From positions 1-64,000 of the forward strand of contig NZ_VXDC01000013.1 of NCBI RefSeq assembly GCF_008711285.1: a stretch of 64,000 nucleotides of DNA, in the 5' to 3' direction. This DNA comes from Roseibium aquae (lineage in GTDB: Bacteria > Pseudomonadota > Alphaproteobacteria > Rhizobiales > Stappiaceae). Position 1 is the first letter of the stretch, and every line of letters begins with the position of its first letter. A program made the position numbers and the translations under genes. Below, in pieces: positions 40,769 to 50,224 of the stretch. The notes beneath the pieces were generated by a model that was given only the letters and a program-made list of their open reading frames with translations, did not search any database and had not been told where the DNA came from.

Positions 40769-41767
40769 ATGCTATCGAATTCAACGATTTTGGTGACCGG
40801 CGGAACGGGATCTTTCGGCCATGCATTCGTGCCGATGACCCTGAAACGCTACAACCCGGCAAAGATCATCATTTTCTCCCGGGATGAGATGAAGCAGTGG
40901 GAGATGGCGAAGCTGTTTTCCGGCGACGAGCGTGTGCGGTTCTTCATTGGCGATGTCCGCGACCGCGACCGGCTTTACCGGGCTTTTGACGGCGTCGATT
41001 ATGTCGTTCACGCCGCCGCCACCAAGATCGTCCCGACCGCTGAGTACAATCCTTTCGAATGCATCAAGACAAATGTGATCGGCGGTATGAACGTCATCGA
41101 TGCCGCCATCGACCGGGGCGTCAAAGGTGTGGTTGCGCTTTCAACGGACAAGGCGTCCAGCCCGATCAATATCTACGGGGCGTCGAAACTGGCCTCCGAC
41201 AAGTTGTTCGTGGCCGGAAATTCCTATTCCGGCGGCCGGGAAACGAGGTTTTCTGTCGTTCGCTATGGCAATGTCATGGGTTCCCGCGGCTCGGTCATCC
41301 CGTTTTTCTTGAGCATCCGCGACACTGGCATCCTGCCCATCACCGATCCGCGCATGACCCGGTTCATGATCAGCCTCGATCAGGGCGTGGAGCTTGTCTG
41401 GCATGCGTTTGAGGACATGGTGGGCGGCGAAATCTACGTCAAGAAAATCCCCTCCATGCGGGTGACGGACATCGCCCGGATCATCGCGCCGGATGCCAAG
41501 CAGGAAATTGTCGGCATCCGGCCCGGTGAAAAACTGCACGAACAGATGGTTGGCCTTGAAGACGCCCACTACACCTATGAATATGAAGGCTACTACAAGA
41601 TCCTGCCGGCCATTCACAGTTGGGCAACGTCGGTTGAGCGGATCAAAAACGGCGCAAAGGTATCTGAGGATTTTGTGTATTCCAGCGATACCAATCCGGT
41701 GTGGATGTCGGAAAGCGAGTTGGCCGCTTGGATCGAGGCCAACTGGGACGAAATCGGAAAGATCTGA
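40769..41767 (+). CDS. pseB: UDP-N-acetylglucosamine 4,6-dehydratase (inverting)
   Basis: A 332-aa extended SDR of the PseB/FlaA1 type. It converts UDP-GlcNAc to UDP-2-acetamido-2,6-dideoxy-beta-L-arabino-hex-4-ulose, the first step toward pseudaminic-acid-type sugars. The nucleotide motif VTGGTGSFGHAFV (about 9-21) and the catalytic STDKASSPINIYGASK block are clear, with IRPGEKLHEQM near the C-terminus. The start at 40769 is the family-typical N-terminus. The stop overlaps the pseC start (TGATG). Confidence 0.95.
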   Translation: MLSNSTILVTGGTGSFGHAFVPMTLKRYNPAKIIIFSRDEMKQWEMAKLFSGDERVRFFIGDVRDRDRLYRAFDGVDYVVHAAATKIVPTAEYNPFECIKTNVIGGMNVIDAAIDRGVKGVVALSTDKASSPINIYGASKLASDKLFVAGNSYSGGRETRFSVVRYGNVMGSRGSVIPFFLSIRDTGILPITDPRMTRFMISLDQGVELVWHAFEDMVGGEIYVKKIPSMRVTDIARIIAPDAKQEIVGIRPGEKLHEQMVGLEDAHYTYEYEGYYKILPAIHSWATSVERIKNGAKVSEDFVYSSDTNPVWMSESELAAWIEANWDEIGKI

Positions 41768-42924
41768 TGATCCCGTATGGCCGCCAGGACATCAATGACG
41801 CCGACATCGCGGCAGTCGTTGCGGTTTTGAATTCGGATTTTCTGACACAGGGGCCGGCCGTGCCCCGGTTCGAACGGGCGCTCGCGGATCGTGTGCAGGC
41901 GCGCCATGCCGTGGCCGCCAACTCGGCGACGTCCGCCCTGCACATGGCTGTTGCCGCGCTGGGTCTCGGGCCGGGTGATACCCTATGGACATCGCCGATC
42001 ACTTTTGTCGCTTCCGCGAATTGCGCAAGGTATTGCGGCGCGCATGTCGATTTTGTCGATATCGATCCGGACACCTTCAACATGTGTCCGCAGGCCTTGG
42101 CGGAAAAGCTCGAAGCGGCGAACCGATCCGGCACCTTGCCGAAGGTTGTCGTGCCGGTTCACATGACCGGCCAATCGCCGGCGATGGCGGAGATCGGCGC
42201 ACTGTGCCGCCGCTTTGGGGTGCGGGTTGTTGAAGATGCCAGTCATGCCATTGGTGCGCAGTATCTGAAAGCGCCGGTCGGCAATTGCGCCCATTCCGAT
42301 GTGACTGTGTTCAGCTTTCACCCGGTCAAGATCATCACCACGGGAGAAGGCGGCGTTGCGGTGACCAATCAGGCGGATCTGGCGGGTTGGATGGAGCGTT
42401 TTCGCAGCCACGGGATTACCCGCGAAGCGTCCCTCATGACCCATCCGTCCGATGGACCTTGGTATTATCAGCAGCTTGAGCTCGGATGGAACTACCGGAT
42501 GACCGATCTCCAGGCGGCTCTGGGATACAGTCAACTGAACCGATTGGACGAATTTGTCGCCCGTCGCCGCGCGCTGGCGGCCCGCTATGACGAAAAGCTC
42601 GCCGATGTGCCCGTTCAGTGTCCGGTGCAGCATGCGGACGGACGCTCGTCATTTCACCTTTACGTCATTCGCCTGACCGGCGCATCGGCCGGCCGGCATC
42701 GCGATGTGTTTGAAAGCCTCAGAGACAGAGGGATCGGGGTGAACCTTCACTACATTCCGGTCCATCTCCAGCCTTACTACCGGCAGTTCGGGTTCGGTCC
42801 GGGCGATTTCCCCGAAGCCGAGGCCTACTATCGCGAAGCCATCAGCTTGCCTCTGTTTGCCGGATTGTCCGAGCAGGACCAGGACAGCGTGATTGAAGCG
42901 CTTCGGATGGTGCTTGAGCGCTGA
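41767..42924 (+). CDS. pseC: UDP-4-amino-4,6-dideoxy-N-acetyl-beta-L-altrosamine transaminase
   Basis: A 385-aa PLP-dependent sugar aminotransferase (DegT/DnrJ/EryC1 family). IPYGRQDINDADIAAVVAVL is the typical PseC N-terminus. The PLP Lys is in VTVFSFHPVKIITTGEGG, the Asp in VVEDASHAIGA, and LGWNYRMTDLQAALG is conserved. It acts on the PseB product. The remaining Pse genes (PseH, PseG, PseI, PseF) are not in the window, so the pair may instead feed a 4-amino-6-deoxy sugar into a surface glycan. Confidence 0.95.
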   Translation: MIPYGRQDINDADIAAVVAVLNSDFLTQGPAVPRFERALADRVQARHAVAANSATSALHMAVAALGLGPGDTLWTSPITFVASANCARYCGAHVDFVDIDPDTFNMCPQALAEKLEAANRSGTLPKVVVPVHMTGQSPAMAEIGALCRRFGVRVVEDASHAIGAQYLKAPVGNCAHSDVTVFSFHPVKIITTGEGGVAVTNQADLAGWMERFRSHGITREASLMTHPSDGPWYYQQLELGWNYRMTDLQAALGYSQLNRLDEFVARRRALAARYDEKLADVPVQCPVQHADGRSSFHLYVIRLTGASAGRHRDVFESLRDRGIGVNLHYIPVHLQPYYRQFGFGPGDFPEAEAYYREAISLPLFAGLSEQDQDSVIEALRMVLER

Positions 42925-42999
42925 TCCTTGTTGACGAGGCCGCAAATATCGGCTGAGTGAGGCGGCACGTTTTCGGCCGAATCGATACGGATTGACCCC

Positions 43000-44085
43000 A
43001 TGCGACAGAACTTGCGCGCCCGCTACCATACCGCGCGAAAGGCCCTTGCCGGACGTGTGGAGGGCCTTTGGCCGTCTGTCTTGTTCTCAGATGTGACGGA
43101 AACGGTCTTCGAACGCGATCCGGAAGCCCGCTCCTTCGAGCCCTTGCCGTCTGCCTTTCCAGAACAGGCCAGAAGCTTCGTGGCCCGCGCGGGGCTGGAG
43201 AAGAATGCGGAGAGGGTCTACCGCACCACGGTTCCGTGCACGATCGATCCGAAAATGGGCATCTTGTTTGCCGGATCCAAGGTCGTCTGGGGATCGAGCG
43301 ATATCCCCGACCGGGAAAGGGGCCCTTCCTTTCACCGGCATTTGTCCAGACCCTCTTTGACGCTCCCGGCAGGCATTCTTCTGCACCACTTTCATTCCGA
43401 CAATTACTTCCATTTCATCTTCTACGTCCTGACCAAGGTACATTTGGCGGAAAAGGCGGGGCTGCCGGCAGACGTCCCGTTCGTGCTTCCCGAGAAAACG
43501 GCGGGCACTGTCTTCTTCCGGCAGGCCCGGGACCTCGGTGTCTTCGGCAAGCGGGAAGTGGTGGTTCAGGGCCGCAAACAGGTTCTGGCGGTGGACCGGG
43601 CTTTTTTGATCCGCGAGCGGTTTTGCGATCCGCAAGCCATGGATTGGCTGTGTGACCGGTTTTCGGTCCCGATGGCTGCGCCGCAGAACCGGCGCCTCCT
43701 CGTGGTCCGGGCGAAGGATGCTGCCAACGGACGAAGCTGGCGCAATCAGGCCGAGGTCGAGGCGACGGCCGCCCGGTTTGGCTTTGAGGCGGTGGATCCG
43801 GGAACGCTGCCTTTGAAAGACCAGGCCAGGCTTTTCAGCGAGGCAAGCGTGGTGGTTGGCGCGCATGGCGCAGGACTTACAAATCTTGTCTTCCGGCGCC
43901 ACGCGCCGGGACATCTGGTCGAGCTTTTTTCGCCTCAAATGGGCGGCGCGCATTACTTCATGATCGCGCGCGCAAAGGGGTTCGGCTATGACAGTCTCCT
44001 GACGCGCAATCCGGAAGGCCGCGACTTCCGCGCCACGACGGAAGTGGACTGCGCCGACCTTGAACGGGTTCTGGGCGCGCTTTGA
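43000..44085 (+). CDS. Glycosyltransferase family 61 protein
   Basis: A 361-aa cytosolic-side glycosyltransferase of the GT61/DUF563 type. The N-terminal half contains the His-rich block LHHFHSDNYFHFIFYVLTKVHL. The C-terminal half has RRLLVVRAKDA and the diagnostic VVVGAHGAGLTNLVFR. Sugar specificity in bacteria is unknown. It lies 75 bp after pseC and ends 11 bp from the convergent UDP-xylose synthase, whose product (UDP-xylose) is a plausible donor since plant GT61 members use pentoses; that is inference. Confidence 0.87.
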   Translation: MRQNLRARYHTARKALAGRVEGLWPSVLFSDVTETVFERDPEARSFEPLPSAFPEQARSFVARAGLEKNAERVYRTTVPCTIDPKMGILFAGSKVVWGSSDIPDRERGPSFHRHLSRPSLTLPAGILLHHFHSDNYFHFIFYVLTKVHLAEKAGLPADVPFVLPEKTAGTVFFRQARDLGVFGKREVVVQGRKQVLAVDRAFLIRERFCDPQAMDWLCDRFSVPMAAPQNRRLLVVRAKDAANGRSWRNQAEVEATAARFGFEAVDPGTLPLKDQARLFSEASVVVGAHGAGLTNLVFRRHAPGHLVELFSPQMGGAHYFMIARAKGFGYDSLLTRNPEGRDFRATTEVDCADLERVLGAL

Positions 44086-44096
44086 CCTGTTCTGGA

Positions 44097-45065
44097 TCAG
44101 GGCGTGGCGTTCAAGCTTCCCGACAGCAGCGCATCGAAATAGGCGATGGTCTTGGTCAGGCCGTGTTTCAGCTCGGTCGTCGGTTGCCACCCAAAAAGTG
44201 TGTTTGCCCGTGTCAGGTCCGGCCGCCTTTGCTTCGGATCATCCACCGGCAGGTCCTTGAAGACCAGCTGGGACCTGGAGCCGGTAATCTCCAACACGGC
44301 CTCGGCGAGTTCCAGCATTTCGAACTCACCGGGATTTCCGATGTTGACCGGCCCCGGGTTCGATGGGTCGAGGTCCATGAAGCGGACCAGCCCGTCGATC
44401 AGATCGTCCACATAGCAGAAGGACCGGGTCTGTTTGCCGTCGCCATATATCGTGATGGGGTCGCCGCGCAGGGCCTGGCAGATGAAATTTGACACGACGC
44501 GGCCGTCATTGACGTCCATGCGCGGGCCGTATGTGTTGAAGATCCGGGCGACGCGGATATCCATCCTGTGCTGGCGGTGATAGTCGAAAAACAGGGTTTC
44601 CGCGCAGCGTTTGCCTTCATCATAGCATGACCGGGGTCCGATCGGATTGACCCGCCCCCAATAGTCCTCAGGTTGCGGATGGACTTCGGGATCGCCGTAG
44701 ACCTCGCTGGTCGAGGCTTGAAAGATCTTGGCTCCGGTGCGCTTGGCAAGTCCAAGCATATTGATCGCGCCGTGGACGCTCGTCTTGGTCGTTTGAACCG
44801 GATCGCGCTGGTAATGGATCGGCGAGGCCGGGCAGGCCAGATTGTAGATTTCGTCGACTTCGATGTAGAGCGGGAAGGTCACATCGTGGCGTAGCAGTTC
44901 AAACCGCGGGTTCTGAATGAGGTGGTAGATGTTCCGCTTGTTGCCCGTGTAAAAATTATCGAGGCATATCACTTCATCGCCGCGGGCCAGAAGCACTTCG
45001 CACAGGTGAGAACCGAGGAAGCCGGCACCGCCGGTCACCAATATGCGTTTTTCATTCATCTTCAT
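44097..45065 (-). CDS. UDP-glucuronate decarboxylase (UDP-xylose synthase)
   Basis: A 322-aa extended [23 protein letters not shown] binds NAD; the block [24 protein letters not shown] is diagnostic of UXS, as are [20 protein letters not shown] and the catalytic YDEGKR. It converts UDP-glucuronate to UDP-xylose, a nucleotide sugar for surface glycans. It is the last gene of a - strand block with three glycosyltransferases. Confidence 0.94.
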   Translation of the reverse strand: MKMNEKRILVTGGAGFLGSHLCEVLLARGDEVICLDNFYTGNKRNIYHLIQNPRFELLRHDVTFPLYIEVDEIYNLACPASPIHYQRDPVQTTKTSVHGAINMLGLAKRTGAKIFQASTSEVYGDPEVHPQPEDYWGRVNPIGPRSCYDEGKRCAETLFFDYHRQHRMDIRVARIFNTYGPRMDVNDGRVVSNFICQALRGDPITIYGDGKQTRSFCYVDDLIDGLVRFMDLDPSNPGPVNIGNPGEFEMLELAEAVLEITGSRSQLVFKDLPVDDPKQRRPDLTRANTLFGWQPTTELKHGLTKTIAYFDALLSGSLNATP

Positions 45066-45103
45066 CTATCCGGGTTTGGCCGTTCGCGGGGCTATTTGGC
45101 GGG

Positions 45104-45889
45104 TCACAGGTAGTTCTTGAAACTCGGCGTGGGAAGCCCGTGCAGGATCTGGTTCCGGTATTCGTAGACAAGCGGATGGAAAACATCCGCGCAGATAAAG
45201 CTCCAGGGCAAGGGATACCCATCGGCTTGGTTCCGGCCGGCTTCTCTTTTCGCTCGGGGATCGTCTGCCGGGGATTCGCGCAAATCCGGTTCGGCGATGT
45301 CGAGCCGGGCGTTGATCGTCGATATCCAGGCTGACGTCAACGGTGTGTTCGGGCGCAGGATATACGCACAGCTTCCGATCAGGGACCGCCAGTTCAGACG
45401 CAAACGCCGATAGGTGATCCAGGCTTTGAGCCGGCTAACCGGCTGGTCACTGAGATACGGTTTTCCCTGGAGCCTATGGCGATGAACGTGGGCCACACCC
45501 TTGGCGCTCTTTTCGGTGTATCCAATGCCGAGCGCCCCGGGGTTTTCTGACAGGCGGTCAAGGCTCGGCAGCCATGATTCACGGGTCATCTTGATGTCGG
45601 CATAACCGCCGCCATGATGATGCATGAAATAGGCGCGCAGATAATCCGAGCGGTGCACGGCGCTCAGATGGGGATAGGCCCGATGCAACGGGTGCCCCGC
45701 GACGAGCCAGCCGTCCAAATTGGCCGGCGTGACGAGATTGACCTCAAAGCCTGTGTTCCGAAGCGAATCCAGGCATCGTTTCCGGTCGTCCGACATGGGA
45801 TTGTCGCCGGTCCAGAAACAAAACAGGCGGGCGGGCAAGGCCCCGGTCTCCTCGTGGGTCACCGCGTTATGTTCCATCGACTGTGTCAT
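45104..45889 (-). CDS. Capsular-polysaccharide-type glycosyltransferase (GT32-like)
   Basis: A 261-aa protein with LFCFWTGDNPMSDDRKRCLDSL at the N-terminus and the GT32-like core HRSDYLRAYFMHHHGGGYADIKM. The usual DxD metal motif is DIK here, so the second acidic residue is missing. The C-terminal SFICADVFHPLVYEYRNQI is typical of capsular-synthesis glycosyltransferases. The start overlaps the GT2 gene by 23 bp. Donor and acceptor are unknown. Confidence 0.8.
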   Translation of the reverse strand: MTQSMEHNAVTHEETGALPARLFCFWTGDNPMSDDRKRCLDSLRNTGFEVNLVTPANLDGWLVAGHPLHRAYPHLSAVHRSDYLRAYFMHHHGGGYADIKMTRESWLPSLDRLSENPGALGIGYTEKSAKGVAHVHRHRLQGKPYLSDQPVSRLKAWITYRRLRLNWRSLIGSCAYILRPNTPLTSAWISTINARLDIAEPDLRESPADDPRAKREAGRNQADGYPLPWSFICADVFHPLVYEYRNQILHGLPTPSFKNYL

Positions 45890-46820
45890 AATAGGTTGAT
45901 GGCCGGTGCATCAGGCCCGACAGGCTTCCGAGACCACGTGCCAGCCGCATCCGGCCTTTATAGTAGAGGTTGGTGCCCTGCTGCGTCAGGAAGGGCTTCA
46001 GGATGAGCCCGGCCCCGGCACTTGCGCTGCCGGAGACAAGGCGGCGAACCGCGGAGAAACCAAATCTCAGCAGCGTCCTGGCGGATCCATGCCGCAGATA
46101 GGAGGCTTGGGCGCGCGCCGCTGCGCCCGCATAGGCGGACTGGAGGATCCGGTCCGGTGTGGTTCGGCTCGCGGGAAATGTCGTGCGGACAACAGCTTGT
46201 GGCGCTGAAATGATCAGATGGCCGGCCTCGTGAGCCCGCTCGAAGAAGTCCAGATCCTCGTAGCCGCCCATAAACACCGGATTGAACGTCAAACCGCTGT
46301 TCGCGGGATCGATGAGGGCGCGAGAGAAGACAACATTACAGGTCGACGCGCGGGTCAGGGACTTGCCCTCCGGCTCCGGTGTCATCGGCGACAGCTTGGA
46401 CCATGCGGGTGGCAGGACCTCGAAATGTTCGTCCACAAAGCCGTAGCTCACCTGTGCCGCATAGCGGTGAAGCGCCGCCATATGGGCTTGAAGCCAGCCG
46501 GGTTCGGCGATCTCGTCGTCGTCGATAAGAGCAATCCAGTCATAGCCCCGCTCGAGGGCCTCCCGCACCGTCCGGTTGCGGGCGAAGGGAATCCCGCGCC
46601 GGGGTTCCAGCCGGTAGTGAACCGGAAACGGGGCGCTCGCCGCGATCTGGTCGACAACCGCCTTTGATCTGGGTTCGGAATCGTTTTCAACAACGCAGAT
46701 CTCGAGCGACCAGGTGTCGCTGGTCATCTGGCCAACCAGGCTGGTCAGGCATGCCTCCAGCATCACGGGCCGTTCGCACGTGCAGACCATGATCCCGATC
46801 GAGATGTTTGGCACAGTCAT
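45867..46820 (-). CDS. Glycosyltransferase family 2
   Basis: A 317-aa GT-A-fold glycosyltransferase. The N-terminal ISIGIMVCTCERPVMLEACLTSLVGQ and the metal-site region YDWIALIDDDEIAEPGWL (DDDE) are typical of GT2. GYEDLDFFERAHEAGH is the usual acceptor/base region. The start overlaps the GT4 stop by 4 bp (ATGA), so the genes are translationally coupled. The product is likely an enzyme of capsule or exopolysaccharide assembly. Confidence 0.9.
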   Translation of the reverse strand: MTVPNISIGIMVCTCERPVMLEACLTSLVGQMTSDTWSLEICVVENDSEPRSKAVVDQIAASAPFPVHYRLEPRRGIPFARNRTVREALERGYDWIALIDDDEIAEPGWLQAHMAALHRYAAQVSYGFVDEHFEVLPPAWSKLSPMTPEPEGKSLTRASTCNVVFSRALIDPANSGLTFNPVFMGGYEDLDFFERAHEAGHLIISAPQAVVRTTFPASRTTPDRILQSAYAGAAARAQASYLRHGSARTLLRFGFSAVRRLVSGSASAGAGLILKPFLTQQGTNLYYKGRMRLARGLGSLSGLMHRPSTYYDTVDGT

Positions 46821-47899
46821 AAGGGGTCCGGTTCAAGCTGACGGTCCAGGCAAGCGTCATATGCGGCAGCAACCGCTGCGAGATCAAGTGTGGACAATAC
46901 ATGCCGCCGCGCGGCTTCCGAAAGCGCCATCCGTTTTTGTTCGTCGTTGATCAAGCCGCGCAGGGCTGCGGCGAGGTTTTCGCCGGTTGTTTCGGCTTCT
47001 GATCGGGGAAGGAGGATTGCACAGGTTCCAGCTGCCTCCGGCGTCCCGCCGCTGGCCGTGGCGATCGTTGCGCAGCCGCACGCCATGGCTTCGACCACCG
47101 CCCGGGGAAACCCCTCTTCCACGATCGAGGGCAAAGCGGCGATCGCAGCCTGCCCCAGCCTGCCTTTCACCTCGGATGAGGTCAGATTCCGAAAAATCGA
47201 GATAGGCTCGTCCGGTGCGACTTTCGCGCCAATCCGCTGGAAATAGGCGCGTTCCGCATCGGTCTGAACCCCGAGGACCAGGTCCAGATGCCAGCCTGGC
47301 TGCCGTATGTCCTTGAACGCATCCAGAAGAATGTCCACCCCTTTGTCTTCGCGCGCCCTGCCGACATAGATGACCGTCTGGTTCTTGCGCTCGAGCGGGC
47401 GCCATTCCCGGCAGTCGACACCGTTGAACACCACGGAGGTTTTTGGTTCTAGGTGCGGATAGGCACGGAGGAAGCCTTGCCGGATGAAGTCGCTGACGAA
47501 GATGAAGCCATGAATGGGCTTCAGGGACCGGCCTTTGCGCCATCGCGACAGCCAGCCCCGTTTGTGACGCATCAATCCGTGCCGGTGCAGGACAACAGGT
47601 ACAGGCGCGCAGAACCGGGAGATTGCCGCCGCGCTTTCAGGATGCTGGTGGACAACGACAAGATCGGGCAAATCGGATTTGAGTATCCCGGCCGCCTTCC
47701 GGATGAACTCAGCCTGCGACTCCGCTTCAACCGGGCGGAAATCGACCCCGTCGAACGGTTCCCGAACGCCGGCTCCGATCACATAGGTGCTCTCTTTGTA
47801 GCGGCTTGCCTGATAGAGATCATGGGCCACCAGATCGATCGAGGTCGCGCCTTTGGGTGAGAAAACCATGCCGCGCGGCAGGATGACAGCGACTTTCAC
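46817..47899 (-). CDS. Glycosyltransferase family 4
   Basis: A 360-aa GT-B glycosyltransferase. The nucleotide-sugar-binding C-terminal half has VIYVGRAREDKGVDILLDAF and the ExxxxxxxE motif in EEGFPRAVVEAMACGCATIATASGGTPE. The N-terminal half contains DLVVVHQHPESAAAI and VVLHRHGLMRHK. It heads the glycosyltransferase block; the methyltransferase gene lies 33 bp upstream on the same strand. Confidence 0.92.
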   Translation of the reverse strand: MKVAVILPRGMVFSPKGATSIDLVAHDLYQASRYKESTYVIGAGVREPFDGVDFRPVEAESQAEFIRKAAGILKSDLPDLVVVHQHPESAAAISRFCAPVPVVLHRHGLMRHKRGWLSRWRKGRSLKPIHGFIFVSDFIRQGFLRAYPHLEPKTSVVFNGVDCREWRPLERKNQTVIYVGRAREDKGVDILLDAFKDIRQPGWHLDLVLGVQTDAERAYFQRIGAKVAPDEPISIFRNLTSSEVKGRLGQAAIAALPSIVEEGFPRAVVEAMACGCATIATASGGTPEAAGTCAILLPRSEAETTGENLAAALRGLINDEQKRMALSEAARRHVLSTLDLAAVAAAYDACLDRQLEPDPL

Positions 47900-47932
47900 A
47901 TCGGCTCCAAAGGCTGGGGGATGATGCGTGGA

Positions 47933-48400
47933 TTAAATCCAGCGCCGGACACGGGATTTGTAAGCGTGGTACTGCGCACCGAACAGGATTTCCAGCGCCG
48001 CCTCTTCCGGTTTGATCTGGAATTCCGTCAGATACCAGAGGACGGCGGCAATCACCAGAGCGCCCGGCAAAACCGCCCCCAGGTGCAGGCTCCAGGCGGT
48101 TAAAAGCAGCGCAAGGCCAAGATACATCGGGTTACGCGTGAACCGGTACGGGCCTTCGATCACCAGACTGGAGGCCTTCTGGGGCCTGAGCGGATTGACC
48201 GTTGTTTTACGGCGGATGAAACGGCCGACGCCCCAGCCTTCCAGCAGGAGGCCTGCCACGGCAAACCCAAGGCCAAGTGCGGTCTTTCCCGGGAAATCGA
48301 TGGCGAGTCCGGGAGCGAGTGTGACCATGCCCCAAATGCCGGCAGCCCCGGTGAGGCCGACCACGGGTGGGGGAACAACAAGTTTCACGAAAGGCTCCAA
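47933..48400 (-). CDS. Isoprenylcysteine carboxyl methyltransferase-like membrane protein
   Basis: A 155-aa membrane protein with about four hydrophobic segments and the ICMT/PEMT-like block LVIEGPYRFTRNPMYLGLALLLTAWSL followed by EFQIKPEEAALEILFGAQYHAYKSRVRRWI, where SAM-binding residues sit. Bacterial members methylate lipids or unknown carboxylates. It precedes the glycosyltransferases by 33 bp and may be co-transcribed. Confidence 0.85.
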   Translation of the reverse strand: MEPFVKLVVPPPVVGLTGAAGIWGMVTLAPGLAIDFPGKTALGLGFAVAGLLLEGWGVGRFIRRKTTVNPLRPQKASSLVIEGPYRFTRNPMYLGLALLLTAWSLHLGAVLPGALVIAAVLWYLTEFQIKPEEAALEILFGAQYHAYKSRVRRWI

Positions 48401-48575
48401 GGTTGCGGCATGTTCCCAAACTCAAACATGGCCTGCGGTGTCAACACAAGGCGCCCCGCGTTCGCCCCGGAAGGCTTTCCGAAGGTCACCAGTTTCCATT
48501 CGCCGTTTCCGGTCTATAGTGGCCCAAAACGCTGAAATAAAAAGCGATAAGAAACCGAGCAAGGGAGGAAACGCC

Positions 48576-50210
48576 GTGAACGGCTTGATGATGAACCGTC
48601 CGCTGAAGATCTCGGACATCCTGGATTTTGCAGCAAGCGTGCATCCGGAGGCGGAGATCGTTTCGGTCACGGCCGAGGGTGGCCTTCACCGCACGACCTA
48701 CCGGAAAACGGCAAAACGCGTGGCCCAACTCGCCTTTGCCTTGAAGGGTCTGGGGGTTCGGATGGGGGACCGGATAGCGACCCTTGCGTGGAACGGGTAT
48801 CGTCATTTCGAACTGTACTATGCCGTGTCCGGGATCGGATCTGTTTGCCACACGATCAATCCGCGTCTCTCCGCCGAGCAGATGCTCTATATCATTCGCC
48901 ACGCTCAAGACCGGCTTTTGTTCACCGATCTCACGTTCGTCCCGATCCTGGAAGGGCTGGCTGCGGAGCTACCGTCCGACCTGAAGATTGTCGTGATGAC
49001 GGACCGCGCCCACATGCCTGACAGCAGGTTGCCGGGTCTTTTATGCTACGAAGAGCTGCTGGACGGGCAACCTGCCGAGATCGACTGGCCGGACTTTCCC
49101 GAAGAGACCGCGGCGGGTCTGTGTTATACGTCCGGTACGACGGGAAATCCAAAGGGAACGTTGTACACGCATCGATCCACGGTGCTGCACGCCATGATGG
49201 TCTCGCTCTCGATACCCGCCGCCCTGCAGGAAGGTCGGCGGATTCTGCCGGTCGTGCCCCTGTTCCATGTCAATGCCTGGGGCCTGCCTTACGCCGCCCC
49301 GCTGACCGGCGCCTCCCTGATCTTCCCGGGGCCGAAGCTCGATGGCAAAAGCCTGTTCGATCTGATGGAGAACGAGAAGGTCTATTCGGCCTGGGGCGTG
49401 CCGACCGTCTGGCTTGGCCTGCAAAACCAGATCGCCGCCGAGGGCCGCCTGCCGGACAGCTTCGGCCATGTCGTGGTCGGGGGATCCGCGGCTCCGAGAT
49501 CCATGATCGAGGCGTTTGAGACGCTTGGTGTGGAGGTCTGCCACGCCTGGGGCATGACGGAGATGAGCCCGGTGGGCACCCAAGGGTCGCTGCCGGCTCA
49601 TCTGACCGGTTTGCCCGAGCAAGAGAAAATCGACCTGAAGGCAAAGCAGGGGCGCCGTGTTTTTGGCGTCGATCTGAAAATTACCGACGATCTCGGTAAC
49701 CGTTTGCCGCATGACGGCAAGTCTCCGGGCAATCTTTTTGTGCGCGGGCATGCGGTCACATCCGGGTATTTCGAAGACGAGGCGGCAAACACCCACGCTT
49801 TCGACGCCGAAGGCTGGTTCCGGACCGGGGATATCGCCACCATCGATGAAAACGGTTTTCTGATGATCACCGACCGCGCCAAGGACCTGATCAAGTCCGG
49901 AGGGGAATGGATCAGCTCGCTCGATCTGGAAAATGTCGTCATGGCGCATCCAAATGTTGCCAGTTGTGCGGTGATCGCCGTGCCGCACCCCAAATGGGAC
50001 GAACGGCCCTTGCTGGTCGTGCAGCCGCGGGATGGGGAGCAAGCGCCGAAGGAAGAACTCTTGGAGATGCTGGCGCAGCATTTCGCCAAGTGGCAGTTGC
50101 CCGACGACGTGGTCTATGTCGACGGATTGCCGCTGACCGCAACTGGCAAGGTGTCCAAGCTCACTTTGCGCAAGCAGTTTGCGGAACATGCGCTTCCGGA
50201 AACCGGGTGA
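48576..50210 (+). CDS. AMP-dependent fatty-acid--CoA ligase
   Basis: A 544-aa acyl-CoA synthetase of the ANL superfamily that activates a fatty acid to its CoA ester. AMP-binding motif CYTSGTTGNPKGTLYTHRS, acyl-site region HAWGMTEMSPVGT and C-terminal hinge GWFRTGDIATIDENGFLMITDRAKDLIKSGGEWIS (with catalytic Lys later) are all present. The start is taken as GTG at 48576, with GGGAGGA 6 bases upstream. The frame is open much further left, but that stretch is antisense to the methyltransferase. It is the first of four + strand genes of acyl metabolism. Confidence 0.93.
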   Translation: MNGLMMNRPLKISDILDFAASVHPEAEIVSVTAEGGLHRTTYRKTAKRVAQLAFALKGLGVRMGDRIATLAWNGYRHFELYYAVSGIGSVCHTINPRLSAEQMLYIIRHAQDRLLFTDLTFVPILEGLAAELPSDLKIVVMTDRAHMPDSRLPGLLCYEELLDGQPAEIDWPDFPEETAAGLCYTSGTTGNPKGTLYTHRSTVLHAMMVSLSIPAALQEGRRILPVVPLFHVNAWGLPYAAPLTGASLIFPGPKLDGKSLFDLMENEKVYSAWGVPTVWLGLQNQIAAEGRLPDSFGHVVVGGSAAPRSMIEAFETLGVEVCHAWGMTEMSPVGTQGSLPAHLTGLPEQEKIDLKAKQGRRVFGVDLKITDDLGNRLPHDGKSPGNLFVRGHAVTSGYFEDEAANTHAFDAEGWFRTGDIATIDENGFLMITDRAKDLIKSGGEWISSLDLENVVMAHPNVASCAVIAVPHPKWDERPLLVVQPRDGEQAPKEELLEMLAQHFAKWQLPDDVVYVDGLPLTATGKVSKLTLRKQFAEHALPETG

Positions 50211-50224
50211 GGAAGGAAACTGCA

